A stretch of 64,000 nucleotides of DNA from Marinospirillum alkalitolerans (lineage in GTDB: Bacteria; Pseudomonadota; Gammaproteobacteria; Pseudomonadales; Halomonadaceae): contig NZ_JBANFI010000001.1 in assembly GCF_045055655.1 (NCBI RefSeq), positions 124,001-188,000 of the forward strand, given 5' to 3'. Below the pieces are notes generated by a model, which saw nothing but the letters and a program-made list of their open reading frames with translations, made no database searches and was not told where the DNA came from. Shown here piece after piece: positions 27,028 to 35,795 of the stretch. The stretch's first letter is position 1. Each line of letters begins with the position of its first letter. A program made the translations under genes and the position numbers.

Positions 27028-27999
27028 TCAACAACGCTGTACGCTAAAGGCTTGGGTGGCATCTAAAGAAGCAGTGTTGCAAGCAAGCATCACCAAGCGA
27101 TCAAAGCCCAAGGCAATACCGCTGCATTCAGGCAGACCGGCCTCAAGTGCGGCGAGCAGATGTTGATCCACTGGTACGGCGGGTAAGCCGAGCAGAGCGC
27201 GTTGCTGTTGATCGGCGTGAAAGCGCGCCGCTTGCTCTTGTGCTGAGGTCAGTTCCTGATAGGCGTTGGCGATTTCGATCCCATTGATATACAGCTCAAA
27301 ACGCGCTGCCACGGCATCGCCTTGCGCATCTTGATGAATCTGTGCCAGTGCAGCCTGGCTGGCAGGAAAGTCATACAGCACCACCCTCTGGCCTTGAAAG
27401 CTAGGCTCTATCTGATGGCTGATGAGCAAATCGAGGCAGCCATCGCGATCCAGTTGCTGGGCATCAATGTCTGAGCAATGATGTGCAGCATCGCGCAGCG
27501 CTTTAAGACTGGCTTGAAAAGGATCAAGCCCCAGTGTGGCCACAAAAGCTTCACGATAAGTCAGACGACGATAAGGGGCGGCCCCCAGTAGTTGATCCAC
27601 CAGCGCGCAGCATTCAGCTTCTAGTTCTGCCAAAGTCCAGCCTGGGCGATACCATTCCAGCATCCAGAACTCAGGATTGTGCCGCCAGCTGATTTCACCA
27701 TCACGAAAGCAAGGCCCCAGCTGATAGATCGGACCACTTCCACTCGCCAACAGGCGCTTCATGAAAAATTCAGGGGAGGTTTGCAGGTAGAGGGTGACAG
27801 GTTCAGCAAGGCCGCTGAGCTGGGTACTTAAACTGGCAAGATGCGCATCTGTGCTGCCGCCACGTCCTAAAATCGGCGTATGGACTTCGAGCACCTGGCG
27901 CTGAGCAAAGAAATCACGGACCGCCGTAGTCAGCTGAGCGCGTTGCTGCAAAACCGCCAGAGTTGCCCCTGGCGGCCAAGCAAGGACAGACTTAGGCAC
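27028..27999 (-). CDS. epmA: EF-P lysine (beta-lysylation) ligase
   Basis: 323-aa paralog of class II lysyl-tRNA synthetase that attaches (R)-beta-lysine to K34 of EF-P. Class II motifs: YLQTSPEFFMKRLLASGSG, FRDGEISWRHNPEFWMLEWYR, and near the end GIALGFDRLVMLA. It lacks the tRNA anticodon-binding domain, as the family does. Start overlaps the efp stop by 8 bp, so translation is coupled; EpmB, which makes the beta-lysine, is divergent just beyond efp. Confidence 0.96.
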   Translation of the reverse strand: MPKSVLAWPPGATLAVLQQRAQLTTAVRDFFAQRQVLEVHTPILGRGGSTDAHLASLSTQLSGLAEPVTLYLQTSPEFFMKRLLASGSGPIYQLGPCFRDGEISWRHNPEFWMLEWYRPGWTLAELEAECCALVDQLLGAAPYRRLTYREAFVATLGLDPFQASLKALRDAAHHCSDIDAQQLDRDGCLDLLISHQIEPSFQGQRVVLYDFPASQAALAQIHQDAQGDAVAARFELYINGIEIANAYQELTSAQEQAARFHADQQQRALLGLPAVPVDQHLLAALEAGLPECSGIALGFDRLVMLACNTASLDATQAFSVQRC

Positions 28000-28558
28000 G
28001 GCTGACGTATTCGCCGGTACGCGTGTCGATCTTCAGCAAATCGCCTTCGTTAACAAACAGAGGAACACGCACAACGGCACCTGTTGGGAGCTTGGCTGGC
28101 TTGGAGCCACCTTGTGCTGTGTCGCCTTTCAGGCCGGGATCCGTTTCTTCCACTGGCAGAATAATAAAGTTGGGTGGGGTGACGTTAATCGGCGCACCGT
28201 TGTACAGGGTGACAGTGTAAACTTCCTGCTCTTTGAGCCATTTGGTGCTCTCGCCCATAGCTTTGGCATCGGCACCCAGCTGTTCAAAAGAGCCGTCAGT
28301 TTTCATAAAATGCCAGAACTCACCATCGCTATAGAGAAACTCCATATCGACTTCCATGACATCCGCACCTTCTACGCTGTCACCGGATTTAAAGGTTTTT
28401 TCGCCGACGCGGCCAGACATCAGGTTACGATACTTCACCCGCGTAAAGGCTTGACCCTTGCCTGGCTTGATGTGTTCGATATCGATCATCGAGCAAGGAT
28501 CGCCATCCAGCATCACCTTCAGGCCGCCTTTAAATTCGTTGGTTGCAAAGTTCGCCAT
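27992..28558 (-). CDS. efp: Translation elongation factor P
   Basis: 188 aa; relieves ribosomes stalled at polyproline stretches. Three-domain beta protein; the loop IKPGKGQAF places the modified lysine at K34, the beta-lysylation type, in accord with epmA and epmB being adjacent. C-terminal OB-type domain ends DTRTGEYVSRA, the conserved EF-P signature. Divergent from epmB with a 98-bp shared promoter region. Confidence 0.98.
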   Translation of the reverse strand: MANFATNEFKGGLKVMLDGDPCSMIDIEHIKPGKGQAFTRVKYRNLMSGRVGEKTFKSGDSVEGADVMEVDMEFLYSDGEFWHFMKTDGSFEQLGADAKAMGESTKWLKEQEVYTVTLYNGAPINVTPPNFIILPVEETDPGLKGDTAQGGSKPAKLPTGAVVRVPLFVNEGDLLKIDTRTGEYVSRA

Positions 28559-28656
28559 AGTTTCTTCTCTTTCAATAGATAGGCCACAATCTCGCGGGCA
28601 GCTAAGGTGAGCGCACCAGAAGCCCTGCTAAGACCACAATAGGAATACAGCCGCTT

Positions 28657-29682
28657 ATGATACTCAAAAGCCACGCTTCGCTCCACTGGCGTGAACAGCT
28701 TAAACAGGCCATTACCCAAGTCGACCAACTGGCTGAGCGCCTTACGCTGGACCCCCAGGCTTTAGCGGCGCAGATCCATCCACAGGCACAAGCAGGGCAT
28801 TTTGCACTCAAGGTGCCGCAGGCCTTTGTGGAGCGTATGCAGCCTGGGCGCTTGGATGACCCCTTGCTCTTGCAAGTCTTGCCACTGAGTGCCGAGCTGG
28901 AAACGCCAGAAGGCTATGTGCCAGACCCGCTACAGGAGCAGGCTTTTAATCCTCTGCCAGGTTTGATTCATAAGTATCGCAGTCGGGTGTTGTTGACGAT
29001 TACCGGGGCCTGTGCACTCCACTGCCGTTACTGCTTTCGGCGTCACTTTCCTTATAGTGATAATCAGCCGGGGGGGCAGCAGCGCGAGGCGATTGTGGAT
29101 TATTTGCAGGCTCATCCTGAAATCAATGAGGTGATTTTATCTGGCGGTGATCCGTTGAGCAGTCCTGATGCGCACTTGGCGCGTTGGATGGCCACATTGG
29201 ATGCGGTGCCCCACATCAAGCGTCTGCGTTTGCATACCCGTTTTCCGGTGGCGATTCCAGAGCGAATCGATGATGATCTGCTGGCTTGGGTGAAGAGCAC
29301 GCGCAGTCAGCTGGTCTTTGTACTGCACATTAATCACCCGCAAGAGCTCGATGCGCGTTTGATCGAGCGTCTTCAGGCGTTGCGCGCAGCGGGCGTCACG
29401 CTACTCAATCAAAGCGTGCTCTTAAAAGACATTAATGATTCTGCGCTGGTGCTGGCTGAATTATCGGAAAGACTTTTTGATGCAGGTGTTCTACCCTATT
29501 ATCTACACTTGTTAGACAGAGTTCAGGGTGCGGCACATTTTGCCTTATCGCCCACTGAGATCGAAACCCTTTATCAACAACTGCTCAGTTGCCTGCCGGG
29601 TTTCCTGGTCCCCAAATTGGTGCGTGAGCAGCCAGAGCAGCCGAGTAAAACGCCTCTCGGTTGGCCCTTTTCAACGAGATAA
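28657..29682 (+). CDS. epmB: EF-P beta-lysylation protein EpmB (lysine 2,3-aminomutase type)
   Basis: 341-aa radical SAM/PLP enzyme that converts (S)-lysine to (R)-beta-lysine for EF-P modification. Radical SAM motif CALHCRYCFRRHFPY (CxxxCxxC), glycine-rich VILSGGDPLS, and PLP-region RLRLHTRFPVAIPERI; the late segment YYLHLLDRVQGAAHF is typical. Shorter than clostridial KamA (lacks its C-terminal oligomerisation part), as expected for EpmB. Next gene starts 4 bp after the stop, so both are cotranscribed. Confidence 0.96.
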   Translation: MILKSHASLHWREQLKQAITQVDQLAERLTLDPQALAAQIHPQAQAGHFALKVPQAFVERMQPGRLDDPLLLQVLPLSAELETPEGYVPDPLQEQAFNPLPGLIHKYRSRVLLTITGACALHCRYCFRRHFPYSDNQPGGQQREAIVDYLQAHPEINEVILSGGDPLSSPDAHLARWMATLDAVPHIKRLRLHTRFPVAIPERIDDDLLAWVKSTRSQLVFVLHINHPQELDARLIERLQALRAAGVTLLNQSVLLKDINDSALVLAELSERLFDAGVLPYYLHLLDRVQGAAHFALSPTEIETLYQQLLSCLPGFLVPKLVREQPEQPSKTPLGWPFSTR

Positions 29683-29685
29683 AGC

Positions 29686-31299
29686 ATGACATTGATTCCT
29701 GTTGCCCTGCCACCTCTGGTGCTGACCCAGTTGAGTGATCTTGAGTCGAATTTTGCGGCGCTGCAAACCTGGCTTGCAGAGCAACCCTTGGCTTATCCGC
29801 AAGGGGTCGCCCCAGCCTTAGCGGGGCTATTGACAGAGCTCAATCAGCTGCAGCTTGCTGCACCAGAGCGAGTGCGCTGGCTGGATGCATTGCGCCATAC
29901 CAGTCAACAGCTTTTGCCTTTGCTGACAAGAGCCAAGGATGCGGCTGTTGCGCAACGCCTTGAGCAAGGTCTGCTGACAGGGTATCAGCGTGCAGTGAAT
30001 GATCTGCTGGCGATGCGTCATCAACTGGCTGCGCGTGAGCTCGCCCAGTTGCTCTTGCCAAGCCTTTATCGTTGTTTGGAGCTGCCCAAATCCTTGTTGG
30101 TGCGCAGCTGTTTACATGCCCTGCCGTTAAGTGATGCTTTTTGGCAAGAATTGCAGGTCTTTTATCAGTTGGCTTGTCAGAGTCGCTTACAAAATCATAG
30201 TGTGCAGACGAGTGCCCCTGCTTCTTGTGAGGCAGCTTATATTCATCTGCTGGTACTGGGTTTGATTCAGCCTGAAAATCTGCGTGCAGATGAGCTGCTC
30301 GTGGCTGTTGACTGGTTGGGGCGTGCCACGCCGCTGATCAAAATGACCCAACCGGTTCAGGCTGAAGCTGTTTTTGTGGCCTTGGCACAAGAAGGATATC
30401 GTCCTCAGCGGCGCGTTATGGTACAGCCAGAAAAAGGCTATCAGCTGCAGACAGAGGCGCTTGCGGCTCTGCTAGCGCGTCATCTGAGTCAAGAGGCGCA
30501 TGAGGGGCGTCTTCCAGCGCGCGTTCAGCAGCATTTATGTGCTTGCTTAAGTCCGCCAACAGAGCGCGGAGCTCCCCGTTTGAGTGTGACAGGCGTACTG
30601 GAAATCAGCCTGGGCTGGCGGGCGACGCATCTTTGCTGGCAGGATCAAGCGCCCTCAGCTCCAGCGCTCAGCCCAAAAAAAACTAATCCCTTTTTGGCAT
30701 TAGCTCTCGATGATGACGATCCTTGGGGTGCTGCTGCTGACGTGGCTGAAGCCGGATTCGCAACGGGTACAAGCACATTAAACTGGGTTAAAGAAGGGCA
30801 GCCGGAGGCACCATCTGCACAAGCCGCTCAGTTGCATTTGGTCCATAAGAGCAACACCAGTGCGACGGGATATGGCCTCATCTGGCCCAGCGGTGACTCA
30901 CCTGCTTTACTACGCAGCGGCGAGCTGGTGGGGGTCAAAGAAGCAGAGGGTTGGCAGCTGGGTGTGATTCGCTGGGTCAAACCGCGCACCCAGCACCAAG
31001 AGTTTGGTGTTGAGCTATTAACCAGTCGTGCTGTGGCTTGCGAAATCAAGCCCGCGCGCTCTTTTGATCAGGCCGTGAGCTGGCAGCCAGGTTTTCTGAT
31101 ACCTGCGTTGCCTGTGCTGGGGATTGCTGCCAGTGTGCTGGCGCCGCGCCTGAGTTTTCATGAGGGGATGCGGATTCAGCTGCAGCAGCCCCAAGGCCAG
31201 CAAAAAGCCCAGTTGGTGGAGCTGCTGCGCGCTTATGGCGAGTTTAATCAGTTTCGCCTCGACCACCTGAGTCAGCCGATGCGTATTGGTCTTGTCTGA
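29686..31299 (+). CDS. Hypothetical protein with C-terminal PilZ-like domain
   Basis: 537 aa, no signal or membrane segment. N-terminal ~300 residues are helical and leucine/glutamine-rich with no known motif. A low-complexity linker (SPKKTNPFLALALDDDDPWGA) precedes a C-terminal segment reading LLRSGELVGVKEAEGWQLGVIRW and FGVELLTSRAV, the strand pattern of PilZ-type domains fused to helical regions. The classical RxxxR c-di-GMP motif is not evident, so binding is uncertain. Translationally linked to epmB (3 bp between stop and start); such neighbours are common in operons but give no function here. Confidence 0.65.
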   Translation: MTLIPVALPPLVLTQLSDLESNFAALQTWLAEQPLAYPQGVAPALAGLLTELNQLQLAAPERVRWLDALRHTSQQLLPLLTRAKDAAVAQRLEQGLLTGYQRAVNDLLAMRHQLAARELAQLLLPSLYRCLELPKSLLVRSCLHALPLSDAFWQELQVFYQLACQSRLQNHSVQTSAPASCEAAYIHLLVLGLIQPENLRADELLVAVDWLGRATPLIKMTQPVQAEAVFVALAQEGYRPQRRVMVQPEKGYQLQTEALAALLARHLSQEAHEGRLPARVQQHLCACLSPPTERGAPRLSVTGVLEISLGWRATHLCWQDQAPSAPALSPKKTNPFLALALDDDDPWGAAADVAEAGFATGTSTLNWVKEGQPEAPSAQAAQLHLVHKSNTSATGYGLIWPSGDSPALLRSGELVGVKEAEGWQLGVIRWVKPRTQHQEFGVELLTSRAVACEIKPARSFDQAVSWQPGFLIPALPVLGIAASVLAPRLSFHEGMRIQLQQPQGQQKAQLVELLRAYGEFNQFRLDHLSQPMRIGLV

Positions 31300-31361
31300 T
31301 GCTGAGTATAAGTTGAGCTGATGCTCCCTTGGCAGCTTGGGTCAGCGGGATGAAGGTCGAT

Positions 31362-31679
31362 CTAATCCAGAGGTTGGATAAAAATACGCCCTTCTTCTTC
31401 TTTGACGCTGTAGGTTTCCAAGTCGGTATAGGCAGGTGGCGTGAGCGCTTTTCCGGTGCGTAGACAAAAGCGTGCACCATGACGGGGACAGACCAAAAGG
31501 CCATCGCCTTCAATGCAGCCGCCTTCAAAACTGCGCCCATCGTGGGAGCAGGCATTTTCAACGGCATGAACAGCCCCTTGCAGACGCGTCAGTAAGACTT
31601 CATCTCCCGCGCTGGTGGTGCAAATCAGTAGCTGGCCTTCTGCTAACTCAGTGGTAGTGGCTAGGGATTCCCAGTTCAT
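31362..31679 (-). CDS. Rieske-type 2Fe-2S protein
   Basis: 105 aa from the ATG at 31679 (MNWESLATTTE), preceded by AGGA at 5 nt; 19 more codons are open upstream. Cluster ligands are CSH (ACSHDGRSFEGG) and CPRH (LVCPRHGARF), the Rieske CxH...CxxH pair, spaced as in NirD/bacterial ferredoxin-type Rieske proteins. Likely a small soluble electron carrier for an oxygenase or reductase that is not nearby. Convergent with the PilZ-like gene. Confidence 0.85.
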   Translation of the reverse strand: MNWESLATTTELAEGQLLICTTSAGDEVLLTRLQGAVHAVENACSHDGRSFEGGCIEGDGLLVCPRHGARFCLRTGKALTPPAYTDLETYSVKEEEGRIFIQPLD

Positions 31680-32000
31680 TATCTTCCTCATCGAGTAAAA
31701 GTGTATTCTGGCATGTTTTATGCTGGATGGCTGCATTAAGCTAAAAACCTGCCTTTAGTCAGGTTGTTGGCTGCTGAAAAGTCAGTGCTTTTGAAGTCCT
31801 GGTCGATATTCTTATTTCTTTACTGAGCTATAGCAATAATGGTGATGAAAATTGAAGAGGCCTTGTAGAGAAAGCATTGCAATTTTGAAAAGCCTTGGTT
31901 AAGGTTTGGGGGCGAAAGAATTCTGACTCGGTTAACCCCTTGGAAAATAACCGTCAGATGTATCCTTAGGATTCATCCACTCAAATAGGAAGTTAAGTCA
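31680..32000. other. Intergenic region between Rieske and porin genes
   Basis: No gene. One hairpin AACCTG...CAGGTT at 31746-31765, followed by TTTTTAG on the minus strand, could be an attenuator or the end of a minus-strand transcript. The right part should hold the porin promoter, but I see no hexamer pair good enough to place it. Ribosome site AGGAAG precedes the porin ATG. Confidence 0.4.
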
Positions 32001-33023
32001 ATGAAAAAAACGCTGATTGCTGCCTCTATCGCTGCACTGGCTGCTGGTTCTGCTCAAGCTGTGACTCTGTATGAGTCTGAAACTGGTTCTTTCTCGACCT
32101 ATGGTAAAATTCAGCTCGAGCTGATGAACTATGACGGTGAAAACAACATCCAGAACAACGGTTCACGCTTTGGTTTTTCTGCTGATCGTCAACTCAACCA
32201 CGGTTTAGAAGGTTTTGCGAACGTTGAGTTCCGTTTCAATCCAGGTGTTCGTCACGATTCAAATGTTGCTGTAGCTATCGGTGAAGAGCACATGGCTGTT
32301 CGCAACTCTTACCTGGGTGTGCGCGGTGGTTTCGGTAGCGTGATGGCAGGTAACTTTGATTCATTAACTTATTCTTTTGTGACTAGCCAAGCGGATATCA
32401 TGGAAAACCTGGGTTTTACCAGTGTTGACGGTGGCGGTCGCAACGGTCAGGGCCATACTATCGCTTACTTGAGCCCAGAGTTCAGCGGTTTCACTTTTGG
32501 TCTGGCGGCTAAGCATTACTCTTCAGACGAGTCGCAAAACAATGATGCGCTGAATTCTGCTTCTGGCGATGAAGTATTCAACTTCCAAGTGGCTGCTGCC
32601 TATCAAGCAACCCCTGAACTGCGTTTTGCTGTTGCTTATGACATGAATGATGGTGACGGTGGTTACGCTGCATTTGGTGCTAACAATGATGAAGCTGTGA
32701 TGGCTATCTCTGCCAACTACGCAACTGATTTGTTCAACGTTGGCTTGGTCTTCGAAAGCCACGATAAAGCAGCTCTGGAGCAAGTTATTAACCTGACTGC
32801 AGGTTATAACTATGGCGCAGGCAGCATCTATGGCGTGGTTGCCTTCTTAGATGACGGTGATGATACTGGTGTTGACTTTGCTCTGGGTGCGAATTACAAC
32901 CTCGGCGAGGGCTTCCTTGTTTACGGTGAGTTCGCTCTGGGTAATGATGATGTCTCTGCTATTAAAGATGCAGATGGTGACGGCACTGCTGCTGTGACTG
33001 TCGGTGCTGCTTACCGTTGGTAA
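32001..33023 (+). CDS. Gram-negative general porin
   Basis: 340 aa with signal peptide MKKTLIAASIAALAAGSAQA. Mature chain begins VTLYESETGSFSTYGKIQLE, has SRFGFSADRQLNHGLEGFANVEFRF and NSYLGVRGGFGSVMAGNFDS (constriction-loop side, as in the Porin_4 group), and ends AAVTVGAAYRW with terminal W, as aromatic-ended barrels do. Sixteen strands are expected at this size. Uniform, biased codon use (GGT, CGT, AAC) compared with neighbours indicates high expression. Strong terminator follows. Confidence 0.92.
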   Translation: MKKTLIAASIAALAAGSAQAVTLYESETGSFSTYGKIQLELMNYDGENNIQNNGSRFGFSADRQLNHGLEGFANVEFRFNPGVRHDSNVAVAIGEEHMAVRNSYLGVRGGFGSVMAGNFDSLTYSFVTSQADIMENLGFTSVDGGGRNGQGHTIAYLSPEFSGFTFGLAAKHYSSDESQNNDALNSASGDEVFNFQVAAAYQATPELRFAVAYDMNDGDGGYAAFGANNDEAVMAISANYATDLFNVGLVFESHDKAALEQVINLTAGYNYGAGSIYGVVAFLDDGDDTGVDFALGANYNLGEGFLVYGEFALGNDDVSAIKDADGDGTAAVTVGAAYRW

Positions 33024-33079
33024 GCCCCAAACCTTTTCTCTCGCTTGATGCTTGAACATTCAGCGAGAGACAAAGTATG

Positions 33080-33113
33080 AAACCCCAGCCTAGTGCTGGG
33101 GTTTTGTTTTTTT
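33080..33113 (+). terminator. Rho-independent terminator after the porin gene
   Basis: Ten-bp stem AAACCCCAGC / GCTGGGGTTT with loop CTAGT, followed by TGTTTTTTT. Confidence 0.92.
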
Positions 33114-33212
33114 AAGGGCTTCTGTTAGACTAGTCTCCCATCTTAAGCGCTTTCCCCCCTGACTTTATTTTCTGGTGTTTCATCAGAGCAGATCTATTTG
33201 CGGACGGTTTTC

Positions 33213-34859
33213 ATGACACGTTACATTTTCGTGACTGGCGGTGTGGTTTCTTCTTTGGGCAAGGGTATTGCCTCAGCTTCTTTGGCAGCCATTTTGGAAG
33301 CGCGTGGCTTAAAAGTCACCATTATGAAGCTCGACCCTTATATCAATGTTGATCCGGGCACCATGAGTCCTTTCCAGCATGGTGAGGTGTTTGTCACAGA
33401 AGATGGCGCAGAAACCGATCTGGATCTGGGGCATTATGAGCGCTTTATCCGCTCACGGATGACACAAAAAAACAACTTCACCACTGGCCGTGTCTACGAG
33501 CATGTGCTGCGCAAAGAGCGCCGTGGTGATTATCTTGGCGGTACAGTCCAGGTGGTGCCGCATATTACCGATGAGATTCAGCGCCGCGTGGAAGAAGGCG
33601 CAGCCGGTTATGATATCGCCTTGGTTGAAGTTGGCGGCACCGTGGGAGATATCGAGTCTTTGCCCTTCCTCGAATCGATTCGTCAGCTGCGGGTCAAGGT
33701 TGGATCGCAGCGCGCCCTGTTTATGCACTTAACTCTGGTGCCCTATATCAAAACAGCGGGTGAGACCAAAACCAAACCCACCCAGCACTCAGTGAAAGAG
33801 CTACGTTCGATAGGCATCCAGCCAGATATTCTGATCTGCCGTTCTGATGTCGAGATCGAAGCTAACGAGCGACGCAAGATCGCGCTGTTTACCAACGTTG
33901 ATGAAAATGCGGTGATTTCGCTACCTGATGCCGATACCATTTATCGTATTCCGAGCATGCTGCATGAGCAAAACTTGGATGATATCGTGGTGCAAAAGTT
34001 TGGCCTCGATTGCCCCGCCGCTGATCTGAGCGAATGGGTGCAGGTGGTCGATGGCAAGCTGAACCCGCAAAAAACGGTCAAGATCGCGATGGTCGGCAAG
34101 TATATGGAGCTGCTAGATGCCTATAAATCGCTGATTGAGGCGATGAGTCATGCGGGCATCAAGACACGTACGCGGGTTGAAATCGACTATATCGATTCAG
34201 AAGAGATCGAGCGTAAGGGGACAGATCGACTGGCTGATAAAGATGCCATTTTGATCCCCGGCGGCTTTGGCGAGCGCGGCGTAGAAGGCAAGATTCTGGC
34301 CGCCCGCTATGCGCGTGAAAACAAGATTCCTTATTTGGGTATCTGCCTGGGTATGCAGGTCGCGGTGATTGAGTTTGCACGTCATGTGGCAGGTTGGGCC
34401 GATGCCAACTCAACCGAGTTTACTCTGGACACTCAGCATCCCGTCGTTGGTCTGATTACCGAATGGCTGACACCTGAGGGCAAGATTGAAACCCGCGATA
34501 CCAATTCCGACCTAGGCGGTACCATGCGTTTGGGCGGTCAGGTGTGCCATCTGCAACCAGGCACCCAAGCGCGTGCCGTGTATGGCGCAGAGCATATTGT
34601 TGAGCGGCATCGTCATCGCTATGAAGTGAACAATCAGTTTATTGGCGATCTTGAAAAAGCGGGCCTGATTGTCTCTGGCCGCAGTGAAGACCTGGCACTG
34701 GTCGAGATGGTTGAGCTGCCTGATCACCCTTGGTTTGTGGCGTGTCAGTTCCACCCTGAGTTTACCTCGACGCCGCGTGATGGACATCCGCTGTTTACTG
34801 GTTTTGTCCAAGCCGCTTTAGATCATAAGGCTCAGCGCAAGCAAGCAGGTTCAGCATGA
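33213..34859 (+). CDS. pyrG: CTP synthase
   Basis: 548 aa; makes CTP from UTP with glutamine as nitrogen donor. Start at 33213 (MTRYIFVTGGVVSSLGKG) is the conserved one; five more codons upstream are open. Synthetase domain with KLDPYINVDPGTMSPFQHGEV; C-terminal glutamine amidotransferase domain with catalytic cysteine in GICLGMQ and late HPEF. First gene of the pyrG-kdsA-eno run; its stop overlaps the kdsA start by 4 bp (ATGA). Confidence 0.98.
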   Translation: MTRYIFVTGGVVSSLGKGIASASLAAILEARGLKVTIMKLDPYINVDPGTMSPFQHGEVFVTEDGAETDLDLGHYERFIRSRMTQKNNFTTGRVYEHVLRKERRGDYLGGTVQVVPHITDEIQRRVEEGAAGYDIALVEVGGTVGDIESLPFLESIRQLRVKVGSQRALFMHLTLVPYIKTAGETKTKPTQHSVKELRSIGIQPDILICRSDVEIEANERRKIALFTNVDENAVISLPDADTIYRIPSMLHEQNLDDIVVQKFGLDCPAADLSEWVQVVDGKLNPQKTVKIAMVGKYMELLDAYKSLIEAMSHAGIKTRTRVEIDYIDSEEIERKGTDRLADKDAILIPGGFGERGVEGKILAARYARENKIPYLGICLGMQVAVIEFARHVAGWADANSTEFTLDTQHPVVGLITEWLTPEGKIETRDTNSDLGGTMRLGGQVCHLQPGTQARAVYGAEHIVERHRHRYEVNNQFIGDLEKAGLIVSGRSEDLALVEMVELPDHPWFVACQFHPEFTSTPRDGHPLFTGFVQAALDHKAQRKQAGSA

Positions 34860-35710
34860 GCCTGATGCAGCAGATCAACCTTGGCCAGCTGAGTCTGGCT
34901 AATGATCGACCTTTTGTGCTGCTCGGTGGTATGAATGTGCTGGAATCGCGTGATCTGGCTTTGCAGGTTGCCGAGCAGTATGTCACGGTGACACAAAAGC
35001 TGGGCATTCCCTACGTTTTTAAAGCCAGCTACGACAAGGCGAACCGTTCTTCCATCCATTCCTTTCGTGGACCTGGCCTAGAGGCTGGGCTGCGCCTGCT
35101 TGAAGAAATCAAAACCACCTTTGGTGTGCCAGTGATCAGCGATGTGCATGAAATTGATCAGGTGGCCGCAGCGGCCGAAGTGCTCGACTGCTTACAACTT
35201 CCCGCTTTTCTCGCGCGCCAAACAGATCTGGTTCAGGCCTTGGCGCGTACTGGCCTGCCGATTCATGTTAAAAAACCGCAGTTTATGTCGCCAGGTCAGG
35301 TTGCACATCTGAGGACTAAATTCGTTGAATCAGGCAATGAGCAGGTCTTGATCTGCGAGCGCGGCAGCTGCTTTGGTTACGACAATCTGGTGGTGGATCT
35401 GCTCGGCTTTGGTGTCATGAAGCAAGTGACGCACAATGCGCCGCTGACTTTTGATGTGACTCATGCATTGCAAATGCGTGATCCCAGTGGTGCTGCCAGT
35501 GGTGGTCGTCGCCATCAAGTGGCTGAGCTTGGCCGCGCTGGTATGAGTCAAGGCTTGGCTGGCTTGTTTTTAGAAGCCCATCCAGATCCTGATCAGGCCA
35601 AGTGTGATGGTCCGTCAGCTTTGCCCTTGCATCAACTTGAACCCTTTTTAGTACAGATGAAGGCCGTCGATGATCTGGTGAAATCTCTGCCTGCGTTAGA
35701 GATTCGCTAA
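34856..35710 (+). CDS. kdsA: 3-deoxy-8-phosphooctulonate synthase (KDO8P synthase)
   Basis: 284 aa; condenses arabinose-5-phosphate with PEP for the lipopolysaccharide core sugar KDO. Motifs: FKASYDKANRSS, VISDVHEIDQ, KKPQFMSPGQ, TGG-type end with EAHPDPDQAKCDGPSALPL. Coupled to pyrG through an ATGA overlap; eno follows after 85 bp. Confidence 0.98.
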   Translation: MSLMQQINLGQLSLANDRPFVLLGGMNVLESRDLALQVAEQYVTVTQKLGIPYVFKASYDKANRSSIHSFRGPGLEAGLRLLEEIKTTFGVPVISDVHEIDQVAAAAEVLDCLQLPAFLARQTDLVQALARTGLPIHVKKPQFMSPGQVAHLRTKFVESGNEQVLICERGSCFGYDNLVVDLLGFGVMKQVTHNAPLTFDVTHALQMRDPSGAASGGRRHQVAELGRAGMSQGLAGLFLEAHPDPDQAKCDGPSALPLHQLEPFLVQMKAVDDLVKSLPALEIR

Positions 35711-35795
35711 GCTCGACATCAGTCTGCGTTTTTAACCTGCTAAGACACAACCTCTTGTGTTTGGCTGACTTTAAAACTTGTGGAGATTTCTTCTC

